Virus record (IMG/VR): IMGVR_UViG_3300032116_006658
Coordinates: 1 to 35,118 of that record
Source of the DNA: a virus
Direction: 5' to 3' (one strand)
DNA length: 35,118 nt
Positions 23,489-32,797 of the stretch are shown one piece after another (positions within the stretch are counted from its first letter, which is position 1; every line of letters starts with the position of its first letter). A program made the position numbers and the translations under genes. The notes beneath the pieces were generated by a model that worked only from the letters and a program-made list of their open reading frames with translations, searched no databases and was not told the DNA's origin.

Positions 23489-24235
23489 ATGGCGACTAAC
23501 GTCTTTTTTCAAAACTATGGATACTTCAATGAGCAGCAACTCATTGACGACTTAGTCATTGAAGCAATACAGATCTACGGTGTTGATACTTACTATGTTA
23601 CTCGAAAGTTAGAAGCGACCGACCAGATACTCAATGAAGACGATCTTTCAATCTTTAATGCGGCTTACTTAATGGAAGTATACGTAAAGAGCGTGGACGG
23701 TTTTCAGGGAGATGGTGACTTTCTTAGTAAGTTTGGTCTTCAGATTCGTGACCAAGTTACTTTTACTGTTGCGGTGAGAACTTTTGAAAGATACGCAACT
23801 AGATTGAATACTACTCTCATAAGACCGAAGGAAGGCGACCTTATATATCTTCCTCTCAATAATAAATTCTTTGAGATCTCTCATGTTGAGCACGAAAGCG
23901 TTTTCTATCAGAGCGGAGCTCTTCAAGTATTTGATCTTAAGTGTGAACTGTTTGAATACTCGAACGAAAGATTCGACACCGGAATTGAAGATATAGATAC
24001 ACACTTCGATGTTTTAAACACTGAAGATCTTGAAGTTAACAATCTTAATAAACTACTAGAAAAAGATCCAATCGCAAAGAACGTATTCTTTGAAGAAGAA
24101 GGCGATGATATTATTGACTTCACTGAGATAGATCCGTTTAGTGAGATTATCACAAGACCAACTAATTATGCTGTAACCGCCGATAATAACGAAATCACTG
24201 CTGACGCTACTGTTGTAACAGCAGATACCATATAA
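23489..24235 (+). CDS. 14: gp14-like neck protein
   Basis: This 248-residue protein is close to T4 gp14 (256). The N-terminal part FFQNYGYFNEQQLIDDLVIEAIQIYGVDTYYVTRKL aligns with T4's '[24 protein letters not shown]', and FLSKFGLQIRDQVTFTV with 'FFSNFGMQVQDEVTLSI'. The C-terminal ~70 residues are acidic and low in complexity (EEEGDDIIDFTEIDPF; repeats of TADNNEITADATVVTAD), an extension outside the conserved core. It starts 3 bases after gp13. In T4 it forms the neck with gp13 and anchors the collar. Confidence 0.9.
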   Translation: MATNVFFQNYGYFNEQQLIDDLVIEAIQIYGVDTYYVTRKLEATDQILNEDDLSIFNAAYLMEVYVKSVDGFQGDGDFLSKFGLQIRDQVTFTVAVRTFERYATRLNTTLIRPKEGDLIYLPLNNKFFEISHVEHESVFYQSGALQVFDLKCELFEYSNERFDTGIEDIDTHFDVLNTEDLEVNNLNKLLEKDPIAKNVFFEEEGDDIIDFTEIDPFSEIITRPTNYAVTADNNEITADATVVTADTI

Positions 24236-24244
24236 GAGGAAGAC

Positions 24245-25768
24245 ATGGCAAAGCAAACCATTAATATCGGTACCGTCGCAAATGACAGATCCGGCGATCC
24301 CCTAAGAACAGCTTTTACTAAAGTTAACGCGAACTTTACTGAGTTGTATAACAGAGGTTCTTCAAGTTTTTCTGGGAGCTATAACGATCTTACGAATAAA
24401 CCAAACATACCAGATGATATAGCTGATCTTGCGGATTCGTCATCGTTGTTGGCAGATATCGGAGACGTTGTTTTCACAGACAACGCCATTTCAGCACAAG
24501 ATGGCGTTGACTTGCTTATTCACACTCACGACAACGGCGATAAAGAAAGAGTGTCAGTAAATTTAATACCTAATGATGGTGCATTTATTGCAACTGCTTT
24601 GAGTGACATGCAAGATCAGCCGTTTTTATCAAACCAATGGGCTTCAGCTCAGTGGGTAACAATAAGCGAACTTGGCTATCTCGTTGTTACAAATTCACCT
24701 GCTATAATCAGTTTTATTAATAGCGCGCAATTTGATTACGCTACTGATATTAGCTTTCGTATTAATGGTGGTGATCCAATAGTACTAGGCAACTATACTA
24801 TAAACGGTAACAATATAACTTTTAATACACTGCAGCGAGTTCCAGTGGAAAGCCCTGTTGTTGTAAATGAAATTAATTTTGACATGTACTTTTCTTCGAA
24901 CATAGCAATAGATTATGATCAAGGAGAAATTAGATTAAATGCGGTTGAACTGGATATTAACATATCTACGACTGAGAATATAGGAATAAGCTCAAAATTT
25001 GTTGATGTTACTGGCGATGGGACTTTTAGTATAAAGAACAAAAGCGCTTCTGATTCTATTGACGTTGTTACAAACTCTGATGCGAGTGCCGAAACGTGGA
25101 GCTTTGGCGCTGACGGAACATTAACATTCCCTGACAATACCATACAGACTACAGCATGGACTGGAGTATATGCTATAACCCCAGCAGACTTGGTAGATCT
25201 CGAAGATCTCATTCCAGCCGAAGACTCTGAGTTTAACTTAGGATCTACTACAAACGCGTGGAATAACTTGTACATAGGATCAGGAATAAATTCTGTTACG
25301 GACTCTTCAATACTATTTGTTGCAAACAGCTCAGGTGATGGGCTTGGTTATTCTACAATCGAGCTACGCCCGGACTCGTCTGCTTCTGTGGATCAGTACA
25401 TAATTATTGATCCAACTTCTCCAAACCATATTCACATACGAGCAGGTGGCACTCAAGACAATAGTCAAGCAGATCTATTTCTTGGCGGAGAGAACAGCTA
25501 CTTTGGAGTTGTTTCCGGTTTGAATCCGAGCACTATTGTGGCAGCGAATAGCTTTATTTGGGAGTTTGGGTCTGATGGTGTTTTAACCTTCCCAGATGGG
25601 GGTGATATTCGCGTTGGGCAGGTTCCTGGCACGAGTAAAGGTGTGGCGGGTGATAAAGCAGGAACTCTCGCGTTTAACTCTTCGTACATATATTACTGCA
25701 CTGCCAATTATACTAATGGATCGCCTGACATCTGGAAGAGAGTATCTTGGAGCAATGATACTTGGTAA
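24245..25768 (+). CDS. fibre-like virion protein inserted between gp14 and gp15
   Basis: This 507-residue protein begins INIGTVANDRSGDPLRTAFTKVNANFTELYN, the N-terminal module typical of fibre-like structural proteins in marine T4-like phages ('IGTxxNDGTGDPLRxAFxKxNxNFxELY'). The middle is beta-rich, with two copies of 'tLTFPD' (TLTFPDNTIQTTAW; VLTFPDGGDIRV). The end, GTLAFNSSYIYYCTANYTNG...WKRVSW, is another common fibre C-terminus. RBS GAGGAAG is upstream. T4 has no gene here, so this is an accessory insertion, perhaps a collar or whisker-like fibre given its neck-gene neighbours (inference). Confidence 0.7.
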   Translation: MAKQTINIGTVANDRSGDPLRTAFTKVNANFTELYNRGSSSFSGSYNDLTNKPNIPDDIADLADSSSLLADIGDVVFTDNAISAQDGVDLLIHTHDNGDKERVSVNLIPNDGAFIATALSDMQDQPFLSNQWASAQWVTISELGYLVVTNSPAIISFINSAQFDYATDISFRINGGDPIVLGNYTINGNNITFNTLQRVPVESPVVVNEINFDMYFSSNIAIDYDQGEIRLNAVELDINISTTENIGISSKFVDVTGDGTFSIKNKSASDSIDVVTNSDASAETWSFGADGTLTFPDNTIQTTAWTGVYAITPADLVDLEDLIPAEDSEFNLGSTTNAWNNLYIGSGINSVTDSSILFVANSSGDGLGYSTIELRPDSSASVDQYIIIDPTSPNHIHIRAGGTQDNSQADLFLGGENSYFGVVSGLNPSTIVAANSFIWEFGSDGVLTFPDGGDIRVGQVPGTSKGVAGDKAGTLAFNSSYIYYCTANYTNGSPDIWKRVSWSNDTW

Positions 25769-25782
25769 CTAAAGGAAAGTAG

Positions 25783-26595
25783 ATGGCATTTGTAAATCAC
25801 TTCTATAATGCAACGACAAGAAAATACGTTGCGCTATTTGGTACCCTATTCAATAAGATCTCTATCACCAGAGACGATCTACAGGGTGCAGAAGCGCAAC
25901 GTATGATTGTACCTATTGCATACGGACCATTCCAAAAGTTCCTTGCTAGAATTACTCAGGATGCAAGTCTAAATCGTAAAACTTCCATCTCTCTACCTCG
26001 TATGTCTTTCGAGATTACAAATATGACGTATGATGGGCAGAGAAAGATACCTTCAAAGCAAAGGATCCAAAAGAACCTTGGAGAGACTGATAGTCAAAAA
26101 TCATATGTGTGGACTGCCACACCATACAACTTAGATTTTTCTCTATACATAATGACTAAGTATTCTGAAGACGCGACTAAGATCGTCGAACAGATCATTC
26201 CGTTCTTTAAACCAGAATGGACTGCTACCGTGAAGTTAATTGATAACCTAGATCCAATTGACATTCCTATCGTATTAAATGGCATCACTAACGAAGACTT
26301 ATACGAAGGTAGTTTTGAAGAAAGAAGATCTGTTCTGTGGACTCTAAACTTTACTCTTAAAGGTTGGTACTTTGGACCAGAAAGAGAAAAGAAGATCATC
26401 AAGTTTGTTGATACGGACATATGGGCAACATTAGACTCGTCAAAAGATCCAGTAGAAGGCGTAAATGTTTATCCAGGCCTTACTGCAAACGGCGCTCCGA
26501 CTACGGATCCAGATCTATCCATTTCATACGAAGAAATTGAATATGATGACGACTGGGGCGTCATTAGAATTATAACGAGCAGCCCGGAAGATTAA
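25783..26595 (+). CDS. 15: gp15-like tail sheath stabilizer/tail terminator
   Basis: This 270-residue protein is nearly the length of T4 gp15 (272). FYNATTRKYVALFGTLFNKISITR aligns with T4 'FYNSSFRRYATLMGDLFSNIQIKR'; VPIAYGPFQKFLARI, LPRMSFEI, and TKIVEQIIPFFKPEW with 'FQIVEQILPYFQPHF' follow. RRSVLWTLNFTLKGWYFGP matches the conserved strand near residue 190. It caps the tail tube and sheath and joins the tail to the neck. It has AAAGGAAAG upstream, and a one-base gap to the small terminase gene. Confidence 0.92.
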   Translation: MAFVNHFYNATTRKYVALFGTLFNKISITRDDLQGAEAQRMIVPIAYGPFQKFLARITQDASLNRKTSISLPRMSFEITNMTYDGQRKIPSKQRIQKNLGETDSQKSYVWTATPYNLDFSLYIMTKYSEDATKIVEQIIPFFKPEWTATVKLIDNLDPIDIPIVLNGITNEDLYEGSFEERRSVLWTLNFTLKGWYFGPEREKKIIKFVDTDIWATLDSSKDPVEGVNVYPGLTANGAPTTDPDLSISYEEIEYDDDWGVIRIITSSPED

Positions 26596-26596
26596 A

Positions 26597-27034
26597 ATGA
26601 GTAATGATAAGATATCTGAAGTTCTAGGCCTTAGACCAATCGAAGAAGCAAAACGTGATGAACTTCCTGCGGTTATTGAAGCTAAAGAAATAATTCCAGT
26701 CGTCTATGATAATAACATCGAAGACGACGAAACTATAAAGGACATAGAGCAAGCAAGAGGCAATATCAAGAACATCATAGAGCAGGGAGACGATGCTCTT
26801 AAGGAAATGATATCTCTTGCAAAACAGTCTGAGTCTCCTCGTGCATTTGAAGTTGCATCCACTCTTATGAAGACTCTGCTCGATGCAAACAAAGACTTCG
26901 TAGAAATGTCTACGAAAAAGAAGTATGCTAAAGAAGAAAAGATGGGTCCTAAAGAAGCCGCCCAGACTAACGTCACGAACAATAATCTGATACTCTCGAC
27001 TGCTGATCTTCTTAAAATGTTAAAGGGTGACTAA
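26597..27034 (+). CDS. 16: gp16-like small terminase subunit
   Basis: This 145-residue protein (T4 gp16 is 164) is acidic and mainly helical, with an acidic linker (NNIEDDETIKDIEQARGNI) and a coiled-coil-like middle (IIEQGDDALKEMISLAKQSESPRAFEVASTLMKTLLDANKDFVEM). The ending TNVTNNNLILSTADLLKML is typical of T4-like gp16. It regulates packaging by stimulating the ATPase of gp17 and binding DNA as a ring. Its stop overlaps the gp17 start (TAATG), which fixes the stoichiometry by coupling. Confidence 0.88.
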   Translation: MSNDKISEVLGLRPIEEAKRDELPAVIEAKEIIPVVYDNNIEDDETIKDIEQARGNIKNIIEQGDDALKEMISLAKQSESPRAFEVASTLMKTLLDANKDFVEMSTKKKYAKEEKMGPKEAAQTNVTNNNLILSTADLLKMLKGD

Positions 27035-28632
27035 TGAGTGACGGCTATCTTGGTAATATACACTTAAAGAAAACTGGCGAACCTATTGAGTGGACCGCAG
27101 ATCTCATTAAGGAATATATGAAATGCGCAGAGGATCCAGTTTATTTCGCAAAGAAGTATATTAAGATCGTTCACGTCGATAGAGGTCTCATACCTCTTGA
27201 GATGTACGAGTATCAGAAAGAGATTGTTGAGAAGATAACGAACAACCGTCGACTCGCTGTTCTAACCGCTCGCCAGTCTGGTAAAACGACAACTGCTGTG
27301 GCTGTGATCCTTCACTATATTCTCTTTAACGAGTTTAAGACTGTTGCAATTCTCGCAAATAAAGGTGACGCCGCGAGAGAAGTTCTTGCACGTATTAAAC
27401 TTGCATATGAAGCTCTACCTAAGTGGCTTCAACAAGGTATCGAAGAATGGAACAAAGGTAACATCGCTCTAGAGAACGGATGTAACGTTCTTGCTGGCAC
27501 TACATCTTCGTCTGCTATTCGTGGTAAGTCTGTGAACTTCCTCTATCTAGACGAAGTCGCGTTCATTGAAGGATACGACGAGTTCTTCGCGTCGGTCTAT
27601 CCTACTATCTCGTCAGGCGAGTCTACAAAGCTTCTAATGACGTCTACGCCAAATGGATTAAACCACTTCTGGAAAACTTGTAAGGGAGCCGAGGAAGGAA
27701 CTAACGGTTACGAATATGTTAAAGTTATGTGGTATGACGTTCCTGGCAGAGACGAAAAGTGGAGACAAGAAACTATCGAGTCGTTGGATCACGACGAAGA
27801 GAAGTTCAATCAAGAATATTGCTGTCAGTTCCTCGGTTCTTCGGGTACTCTTATATCTGGTGCAAAACTAAAGGATCTTGCATACTCAATACCACTATAT
27901 GCAAACGAAGGTCTTTATCAATACGAAAAACCGATTGGAAATCACATATACATAATGACGGTCGACGTATCGCGTGGTAAGGGTCTTGACTACTCAACGT
28001 TTAACGTGATAGACGTAACATCCATGCCTTATAAACAGGTGTGCACCTTTAGAGACAACTATGTCTCTCCGGTTGACTTTGCTGCCGTCATATATAGAGT
28101 TGGAACCGCATATAACGGTGCTCTATGTCTTACTGAGATTAATGACATTGGCGCTCAGGTATCTGACACTCTTGTCATGGATTTTGGTTATGAAAATATG
28201 TTATACACAGAGAATAATGGCCGTGAAGGAAAGAGAATTTCTAACGGCTTTGGAAAAGTAACCGACACCGGAATTAGAACTACAAAATCTGTAAAATCGG
28301 TTGGGTGTTCTATGCTTAAACTTTTAATTGAGCAGGATCAGTTACTCATTAGCGATTTCGAGACAATACAAGAGTTGTCGCGTTTCTCTAAGAAACGCAA
28401 CTCATACGAAGCAGAACCTGGGGCTCACGACGACTTGGTTATGAACCTTGTTCTTTTTGCATGGTTAACGAGTCAGGGATACTTTAAAGAAGTCACAGAT
28501 ATAAATACACTGAGTAAGCTGAGAGATAAGACAGAAGAACAACTCAACGACGATCTTCTTCCGTTCGGCTTTATTGACATCGGTGATGAACTGCAAACTT
28601 CTCAGTGGAACCCAGTGAAGAGTTGGATGTAA
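27034..28632 (+). CDS. 17: gp17-like large terminase (packaging ATPase/nuclease)
   Basis: This is a 532-residue protein. The N-terminal ATPase has the Walker A-like ARQSGKTT (79-86) and Walker B FLYLDE (169-174), with TSTPNG (coupling motif) near 204. The C-terminal nuclease shows MTVDVSRGKGLDYS with Asp 311, TEIND with Glu 368 and AHDDLVM with Asp 466/467, matching T4 gp17's D401/E458/D542 triad order. It powers DNA translocation at the portal and cuts the concatemer. It is complete, with no intein and no frameshift. A late promoter follows 12 bases after the stop. Confidence 0.95.
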   Translation: MSDGYLGNIHLKKTGEPIEWTADLIKEYMKCAEDPVYFAKKYIKIVHVDRGLIPLEMYEYQKEIVEKITNNRRLAVLTARQSGKTTTAVAVILHYILFNEFKTVAILANKGDAAREVLARIKLAYEALPKWLQQGIEEWNKGNIALENGCNVLAGTTSSSAIRGKSVNFLYLDEVAFIEGYDEFFASVYPTISSGESTKLLMTSTPNGLNHFWKTCKGAEEGTNGYEYVKVMWYDVPGRDEKWRQETIESLDHDEEKFNQEYCCQFLGSSGTLISGAKLKDLAYSIPLYANEGLYQYEKPIGNHIYIMTVDVSRGKGLDYSTFNVIDVTSMPYKQVCTFRDNYVSPVDFAAVIYRVGTAYNGALCLTEINDIGAQVSDTLVMDFGYENMLYTENNGREGKRISNGFGKVTDTGIRTTKSVKSVGCSMLKLLIEQDQLLISDFETIQELSRFSKKRNSYEAEPGAHDDLVMNLVLFAWLTSQGYFKEVTDINTLSKLRDKTEEQLNDDLLPFGFIDIGDELQTSQWNPVKSWM

Positions 28633-28643
28633 ATCATTGTTTT

Positions 28644-28651
28644 TATAAATA
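28644..28651 (+). promoter_or_regulatory. T4-type late promoter
   Basis: An exact TATAAATA followed by G lies 47 bases before the sheath gene ATG. The sheath gene also has a strong AAAGGAG site (28685-28691). No matching hairpin is present here. Confidence 0.8.
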
Positions 28652-28697
28652 GACTAAGAACCTGATTGAAACATCTAATCACACAAAGGAGAAAAAT

Positions 28698-30557
28698 ATG
28701 GTTTTTTCTGTAAGTCCATCTGTCATAGTTAGAGAAGTGGACGCCACCGCAGTAATTCCAGCAGTTGCGACTCCTCCTGCCGCAATCGCTGGTGTATTTC
28801 GCTGGGGTCCAACTAACGAACGCATCTTAGTTACATCAGAAGACGAGCTTGCTGCTCGTTTTGGAAAACCTTTCGCAAACACAACGTGGCAGAACCACGA
28901 AACATTTTTTGCCGCAGCTGACTTCCTATCATATTCGAACGCGCTCTATGTGACTCGCGTATCTTCGGTGTCAGCGGCCACAGCAACTGATACTTACTTC
29001 TCCGCGAAACACGCCGGCGAAATTGGTAACAGCATTGAAGTTGCTATTACTTCATCAGCTTCTTTTTCTGACGTGCTTGCAGAAGTTGGCGACGCAACTG
29101 GTACATTTGCGTTTAATTCGAACTCATTAAATCTATCACTCAATCTTGCAATTACGACAGCTCCACAAATAAATGACATCATTCGTGTTGGTAATCCTAC
29201 GATAGGTTATCAAGATCTCGTCGTGTCTAACTATGTGGACAACGCCGCGAATAGCGCTCCATTTACTTACGATATAAGTTTTGAAAACAGATATACTCTA
29301 GCTGAAACTGATATGGAAGAACTTAGCTTTGAAAGAAGATGGGGATATTCTAATCAAGTAAGCGCGGCACCTGCAAACAACACTCTTGTTCATATCGCAG
29401 TTGTTGATAGGCTAGGCGGGTTTAGCGGTACCGTAGGATCTATTCTTGAACTATACGAGAACGTATCAATTTCTCCATCCGCAAAACTTCCAGACGGAAC
29501 TACAAACTACTACGTTGACATATTGGCAAACCGTTCCGCATATATCAAAGCAATTGGGACCGATGCTGCACTAGGTGATAACATCCCATCCGCTGCGCTC
29601 ACAGGAACGTTTGCATCTCCAATATATGAAGAATTCGCTGGCGGTAATGACGGCGATGGAGAAGCAGCAATTTCTCTTGGAAGAATTAGCCAAGGTTATG
29701 ATCTTTACAAGGATCCTAATGAAGTTGATATCTCCGCACTTATAACAGGTAAGTCAACAAGTTCTAACCTTGCAAACTATCTAACGCAGAACATAGCAGA
29801 GTCACGTAAAGACTGTGTCGTGTATGCATCTCCAACCTATGCCAACGTCGTAACTCCTGCCAATCCAACGGATAAGATGAATAACGCTATTACATTTAGA
29901 AATAGCTGCACATCGTCATCCTATCTTGTGATTGATACTGGATATAAGTATCGTTACGACAAGTATAACGATACATACCGCTGGGTTCCGCTTAACGGTG
30001 ACATCGCAGGTCTTTCAGCACGTATAGAATCTTGGGAATCTCCAGCAGGATACAAACGTGGTGTTATCAAGAATGTTGTAAAGCTTGCGTTCAATCCAAA
30101 TAAAGCACAGAGAGATCAGCTATACGGAAACGACATCAATCCAGTTATTTCTCAGGTTGGCCAAGGTGTTCTTCTATTCGGTGATAAGACTGCTCTTGGA
30201 ACTGCAACAGGAAGCGCATTCACTCGCATCAACGTTCGTAGACTCTTTATCACCGTTGAGAAAGCAATCGCAACTGTGGCTGCTTCGTTCCTCTTTGACT
30301 TCAACGACGAATTCACTCAGACTCAGTTTAAAAACTTGGTCGAGCCATTCCTTCGTGACATTCAAGGAAGAAGAGGTATCATAGACTTTAGAGTCGTCTC
30401 TGATGCTACAGTAAATACACCAGACGTAATCGACCGTAACATCTTTAGAGGCAACATCTTCATTAAGCCAGCGCGTTCAATCAACGTTATCGAGCTTACA
30501 TTTGTTGCAACTAGAACTGGTGTAGAATTCGATGAAATCGTTGGTCAGCCACTCTAA
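28698..30557 (+). CDS. 18: gp18-like contractile tail sheath
   Basis: This is a 619-residue protein (T4 gp18 is 659). The N-terminus SPSVIVREVDATAVIPAVATPPAAIAGVFRWGP is the conserved sheath opening. The C-terminal core includes RINVRRLFITVEKAI, FLFDFNDEFTQTQFKNLVEPFLRDIQGRRGIIDFRV and GNIFIKPARSINVIELTFVATRTGVEF, the handshake region shared by all contractile sheaths. Many copies polymerise round the tube and contract on infection. The variable middle (about 100-330) is the surface-exposed part. The AAAGGAG site and a dedicated late promoter fit very high expression. Confidence 0.95.
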   Translation: MVFSVSPSVIVREVDATAVIPAVATPPAAIAGVFRWGPTNERILVTSEDELAARFGKPFANTTWQNHETFFAAADFLSYSNALYVTRVSSVSAATATDTYFSAKHAGEIGNSIEVAITSSASFSDVLAEVGDATGTFAFNSNSLNLSLNLAITTAPQINDIIRVGNPTIGYQDLVVSNYVDNAANSAPFTYDISFENRYTLAETDMEELSFERRWGYSNQVSAAPANNTLVHIAVVDRLGGFSGTVGSILELYENVSISPSAKLPDGTTNYYVDILANRSAYIKAIGTDAALGDNIPSAALTGTFASPIYEEFAGGNDGDGEAAISLGRISQGYDLYKDPNEVDISALITGKSTSSNLANYLTQNIAESRKDCVVYASPTYANVVTPANPTDKMNNAITFRNSCTSSSYLVIDTGYKYRYDKYNDTYRWVPLNGDIAGLSARIESWESPAGYKRGVIKNVVKLAFNPNKAQRDQLYGNDINPVISQVGQGVLLFGDKTALGTATGSAFTRINVRRLFITVEKAIATVAASFLFDFNDEFTQTQFKNLVEPFLRDIQGRRGIIDFRVVSDATVNTPDVIDRNIFRGNIFIKPARSINVIELTFVATRTGVEFDEIVGQPL

Positions 30558-30563
30558 TAAATA
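30556..30563 (+). promoter_or_regulatory. late promoter overlapping the sheath stop codon
   Basis: AATAAATA overlaps the gp18 TAA and lies 20 bases before the gp19 ATG. The 19 bases ataaataaagaaaaaggag (30557-30575) recur exactly at 34827-34845 before gp21. Confidence 0.6.
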
Positions 30564-30582
30564 AAGAAAAAGGAGTATAAAC

Positions 30583-31116
30583 ATGGCCTTCAATATAAAC
30601 GAATTCAAATCACAACTAGTAGGAGGAGGAGCGAGACCATCGCTCTTCCAAGTCCAAATTACAAACCCAATCAATGCTATCGCTGACTTTAAAGTTCCTT
30701 TCATGGTAAGAGCAGCTGCTCTTCCTGAATCTAACGTAGGATCGTATCAGATACCATACTTTGGCCGTTTCATAAAGTATGCAGGTGACAGAACATTCGC
30801 AGACTGGACAGTATCCATCATTAACGACGAAGACTTCCTTATTCGCAATGCAATGGAAGCTTGGTCGAACGCGATTAACTCTCACGACTCAAATTCGAGA
30901 GCTCTTCCGCAGACATATAAGTCAAACGCGATCATAACACAGTACAGCAAAGATGGTAGACCTCTTCGTACATACGTGTTCGAAGGAATATATCCTATTG
31001 CCATCGGAGCGATACCAATGGCGTGGGAATCAACCGACCAGATTGAAAACTTTGATGTTACTTTCCAGTACGACATGTGGAGAGTTGAGGGCGCTACTGG
31101 CATTTCAACTACTTAA
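30583..31116 (+). CDS. 19: gp19-like tail tube
   Basis: This is a 177-residue protein (T4 gp19 is 163). MAFNINEFKSQLVGGGARPSLFQVQITNP is the standard tube N-terminus; IPYFGRFIKYAGDRTFADWTVSIINDEDFLIRNAMEAWSNAIN and YPIAIGAIPMAWESTDQIENFDVTFQYDMWRV are the conserved core. It forms the hexameric rings of the inner tube inside the gp18 sheath. It has AAAGGAG upstream and its own late promoter, giving a very short leader. Confidence 0.95.
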   Translation: MAFNINEFKSQLVGGGARPSLFQVQITNPINAIADFKVPFMVRAAALPESNVGSYQIPYFGRFIKYAGDRTFADWTVSIINDEDFLIRNAMEAWSNAINSHDSNSRALPQTYKSNAIITQYSKDGRPLRTYVFEGIYPIAIGAIPMAWESTDQIENFDVTFQYDMWRVEGATGISTT

Positions 31117-31132
31117 TTATAGGATGTAAAAT

Positions 31133-32797
31133 TTGCGTATCTTTGGCTTTGAGATAAAGAGAGACATCGGCGGTGCCGAAGAAGAAAAAGCTGTCTCCTT
31201 TGTAGAACCTAATAACGACGAAGGTGCGATCACCATAGGAAACTCTTTAGGAGGATCCTATGGTATCGCCATCAACATGGAAGGCGACGCCAAAACAGAA
31301 GGCGAACTCGTCACCAAGTATCGTGGAATGATGATGCAGCCAGAGATAGGTCAGGCAGTTGATGAGGTAGTTAACGAGGCGATCAATATTGATACGCACG
31401 AAAACGCTGTAGAGGTAGTTCTAGACGACACTGAACTTCCTGATAAAGTAAAGGATCGAATCGTCGAAGAGTTTGAAGAAGTACTTCGTCTTCTTGACTT
31501 TTCGAACTATGGGTACGATATCTTTCAGAAGTTCTACGTAGACGGTCGTCTTAACTATCATATCATTATCGATAATGAAAACATTAAAGACGGTATTAAA
31601 GAAATACGATACATCGATCCTCGCAAACTTCGTCTCGTAAAAGAAATGGACGAGAAGGCGAAAGATCCACATTCAGGTATTCCTCTTAAAAAGATTAAGA
31701 AAGAGTACTATCTCTATTCAGATGCTGGCTTTGGTTCGAAGTCAGTTTCAAACAACATTCATTCTGGGCAAACGGTACAAGGCTATCGCATTGCGAAGGA
31801 TTCCGTTGCTAGAGTAACGTCAGGACTAATGAATGAAACGAACTCATTGGTCCTATCGTATCTTCATCCTGCGATCAAACCGTTAAACCAACTTCGTATG
31901 CTAGAAGATGCTACGGTTATCTATACGATCACCCGTGCTCCAGAAAGAAGAATATTCTATATCGACGTAGGACAACTTCCTAAAGCAAAGGCCGAGCAGT
32001 ACCTACACGATATGATGACTCGTCATAAGAATAAACTTCAGTATGACTCTGATAGCGGCGACATTACAGACGGTCGCAAGTTTATGACTATGACTGAAGA
32101 CTTTTGGTTTCCTCGTAGAGGTGGCGAGAGATCAACTGAAGTTGATATTCTTGCGGGAGGAAGCGCACAGGCTCTTAGCCAAGATGAAAACCTTCAGTAC
32201 TTCCAAAGAAAACTGTATAAGTCTCTAAAGGTTCCGATATCTCGTCTAGAACCAGAAACTATGTATAGCTTTGGAAGAGTCTCAGAAACTACACGTGACG
32301 AACTCAAGTTTGGCAAATTCATTCGCCGTCTAAGAGCTCGTTTCTCTGGTCTATTTGATCTTCTTCTAGAAAAGCAACTCATACTTAAAGGTATCCTAGA
32401 TCCTGAAGAATGGGCTGAAGTTAAAGATAAGATCCGCTATGACTTTATGAAGGACAACTACTTTGAGGAACTCAAGCAGACTGAAATTCTTCGTGAAAAA
32501 GTCAATATGCTAAAGGATATAGAAGAGCAGATCGGTAAGTATTACTCTCGTGAGTGGGTCGTTAAGAATGTTCTGTTCATGACTGACGACGAAATGAGAG
32601 AGATGCAGAAACAGATGGATAAAGAGAAAGCAGCTGGTCTATACGATATAGAAATGCCTGGCGATCAACCACCTGACCAAGATCAACAGCCTCCTGCAGA
32701 TCAACAGCAGCCTCCACAGGACGATCTAGAGGCAGAAGAATCATTAAAAGTTATAAATAACAGAATAAAACCATTCAAAAGAGGGCTCAACAAATGA
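31133..32797 (+). CDS. 20: gp20-like portal protein
   Basis: This is a 554-residue protein (T4 gp20 is 524). The start is taken as TTG at 31133, with TAGGATG 7-13 bases upstream; no suitable ATG precedes the conserved N-terminus (MRIFGFEIKR). Portal features in order are KYRGMMMQPEIGQAVDEVVNEAI, IRYIDPRKLRLVKE, EDATVIYTITRAPERRIFYIDVGQLPKAKAEQYL, DFWFPRRGGERSTEVDILAGG and SRLEPETMYSFGRVSETTRDELKF, all diagnostic of T4-like gp20. It makes the dodecameric DNA gate and nucleates head assembly. The C-terminus has a Pro/Gln/Asp-rich tail (DQPPDQDQQPPADQQQPP) longer than usual. A late promoter lies inside its last codons. Confidence 0.94.
   Translation: MRIFGFEIKRDIGGAEEEKAVSFVEPNNDEGAITIGNSLGGSYGIAINMEGDAKTEGELVTKYRGMMMQPEIGQAVDEVVNEAINIDTHENAVEVVLDDTELPDKVKDRIVEEFEEVLRLLDFSNYGYDIFQKFYVDGRLNYHIIIDNENIKDGIKEIRYIDPRKLRLVKEMDEKAKDPHSGIPLKKIKKEYYLYSDAGFGSKSVSNNIHSGQTVQGYRIAKDSVARVTSGLMNETNSLVLSYLHPAIKPLNQLRMLEDATVIYTITRAPERRIFYIDVGQLPKAKAEQYLHDMMTRHKNKLQYDSDSGDITDGRKFMTMTEDFWFPRRGGERSTEVDILAGGSAQALSQDENLQYFQRKLYKSLKVPISRLEPETMYSFGRVSETTRDELKFGKFIRRLRARFSGLFDLLLEKQLILKGILDPEEWAEVKDKIRYDFMKDNYFEELKQTEILREKVNMLKDIEEQIGKYYSREWVVKNVLFMTDDEMREMQKQMDKEKAAGLYDIEMPGDQPPDQDQQPPADQQQPPQDDLEAEESLKVINNRIKPFKRGLNK
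32752..32759 (+). promoter_or_regulatory. T4-type late promoter inside the portal gene end
   Basis: An exact TATAAATA lies within the coding sequence for KVINNR of the portal, 35 bases before the next ATG. It would let the scaffold-type gene be transcribed separately from the portal. Confidence 0.6.
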
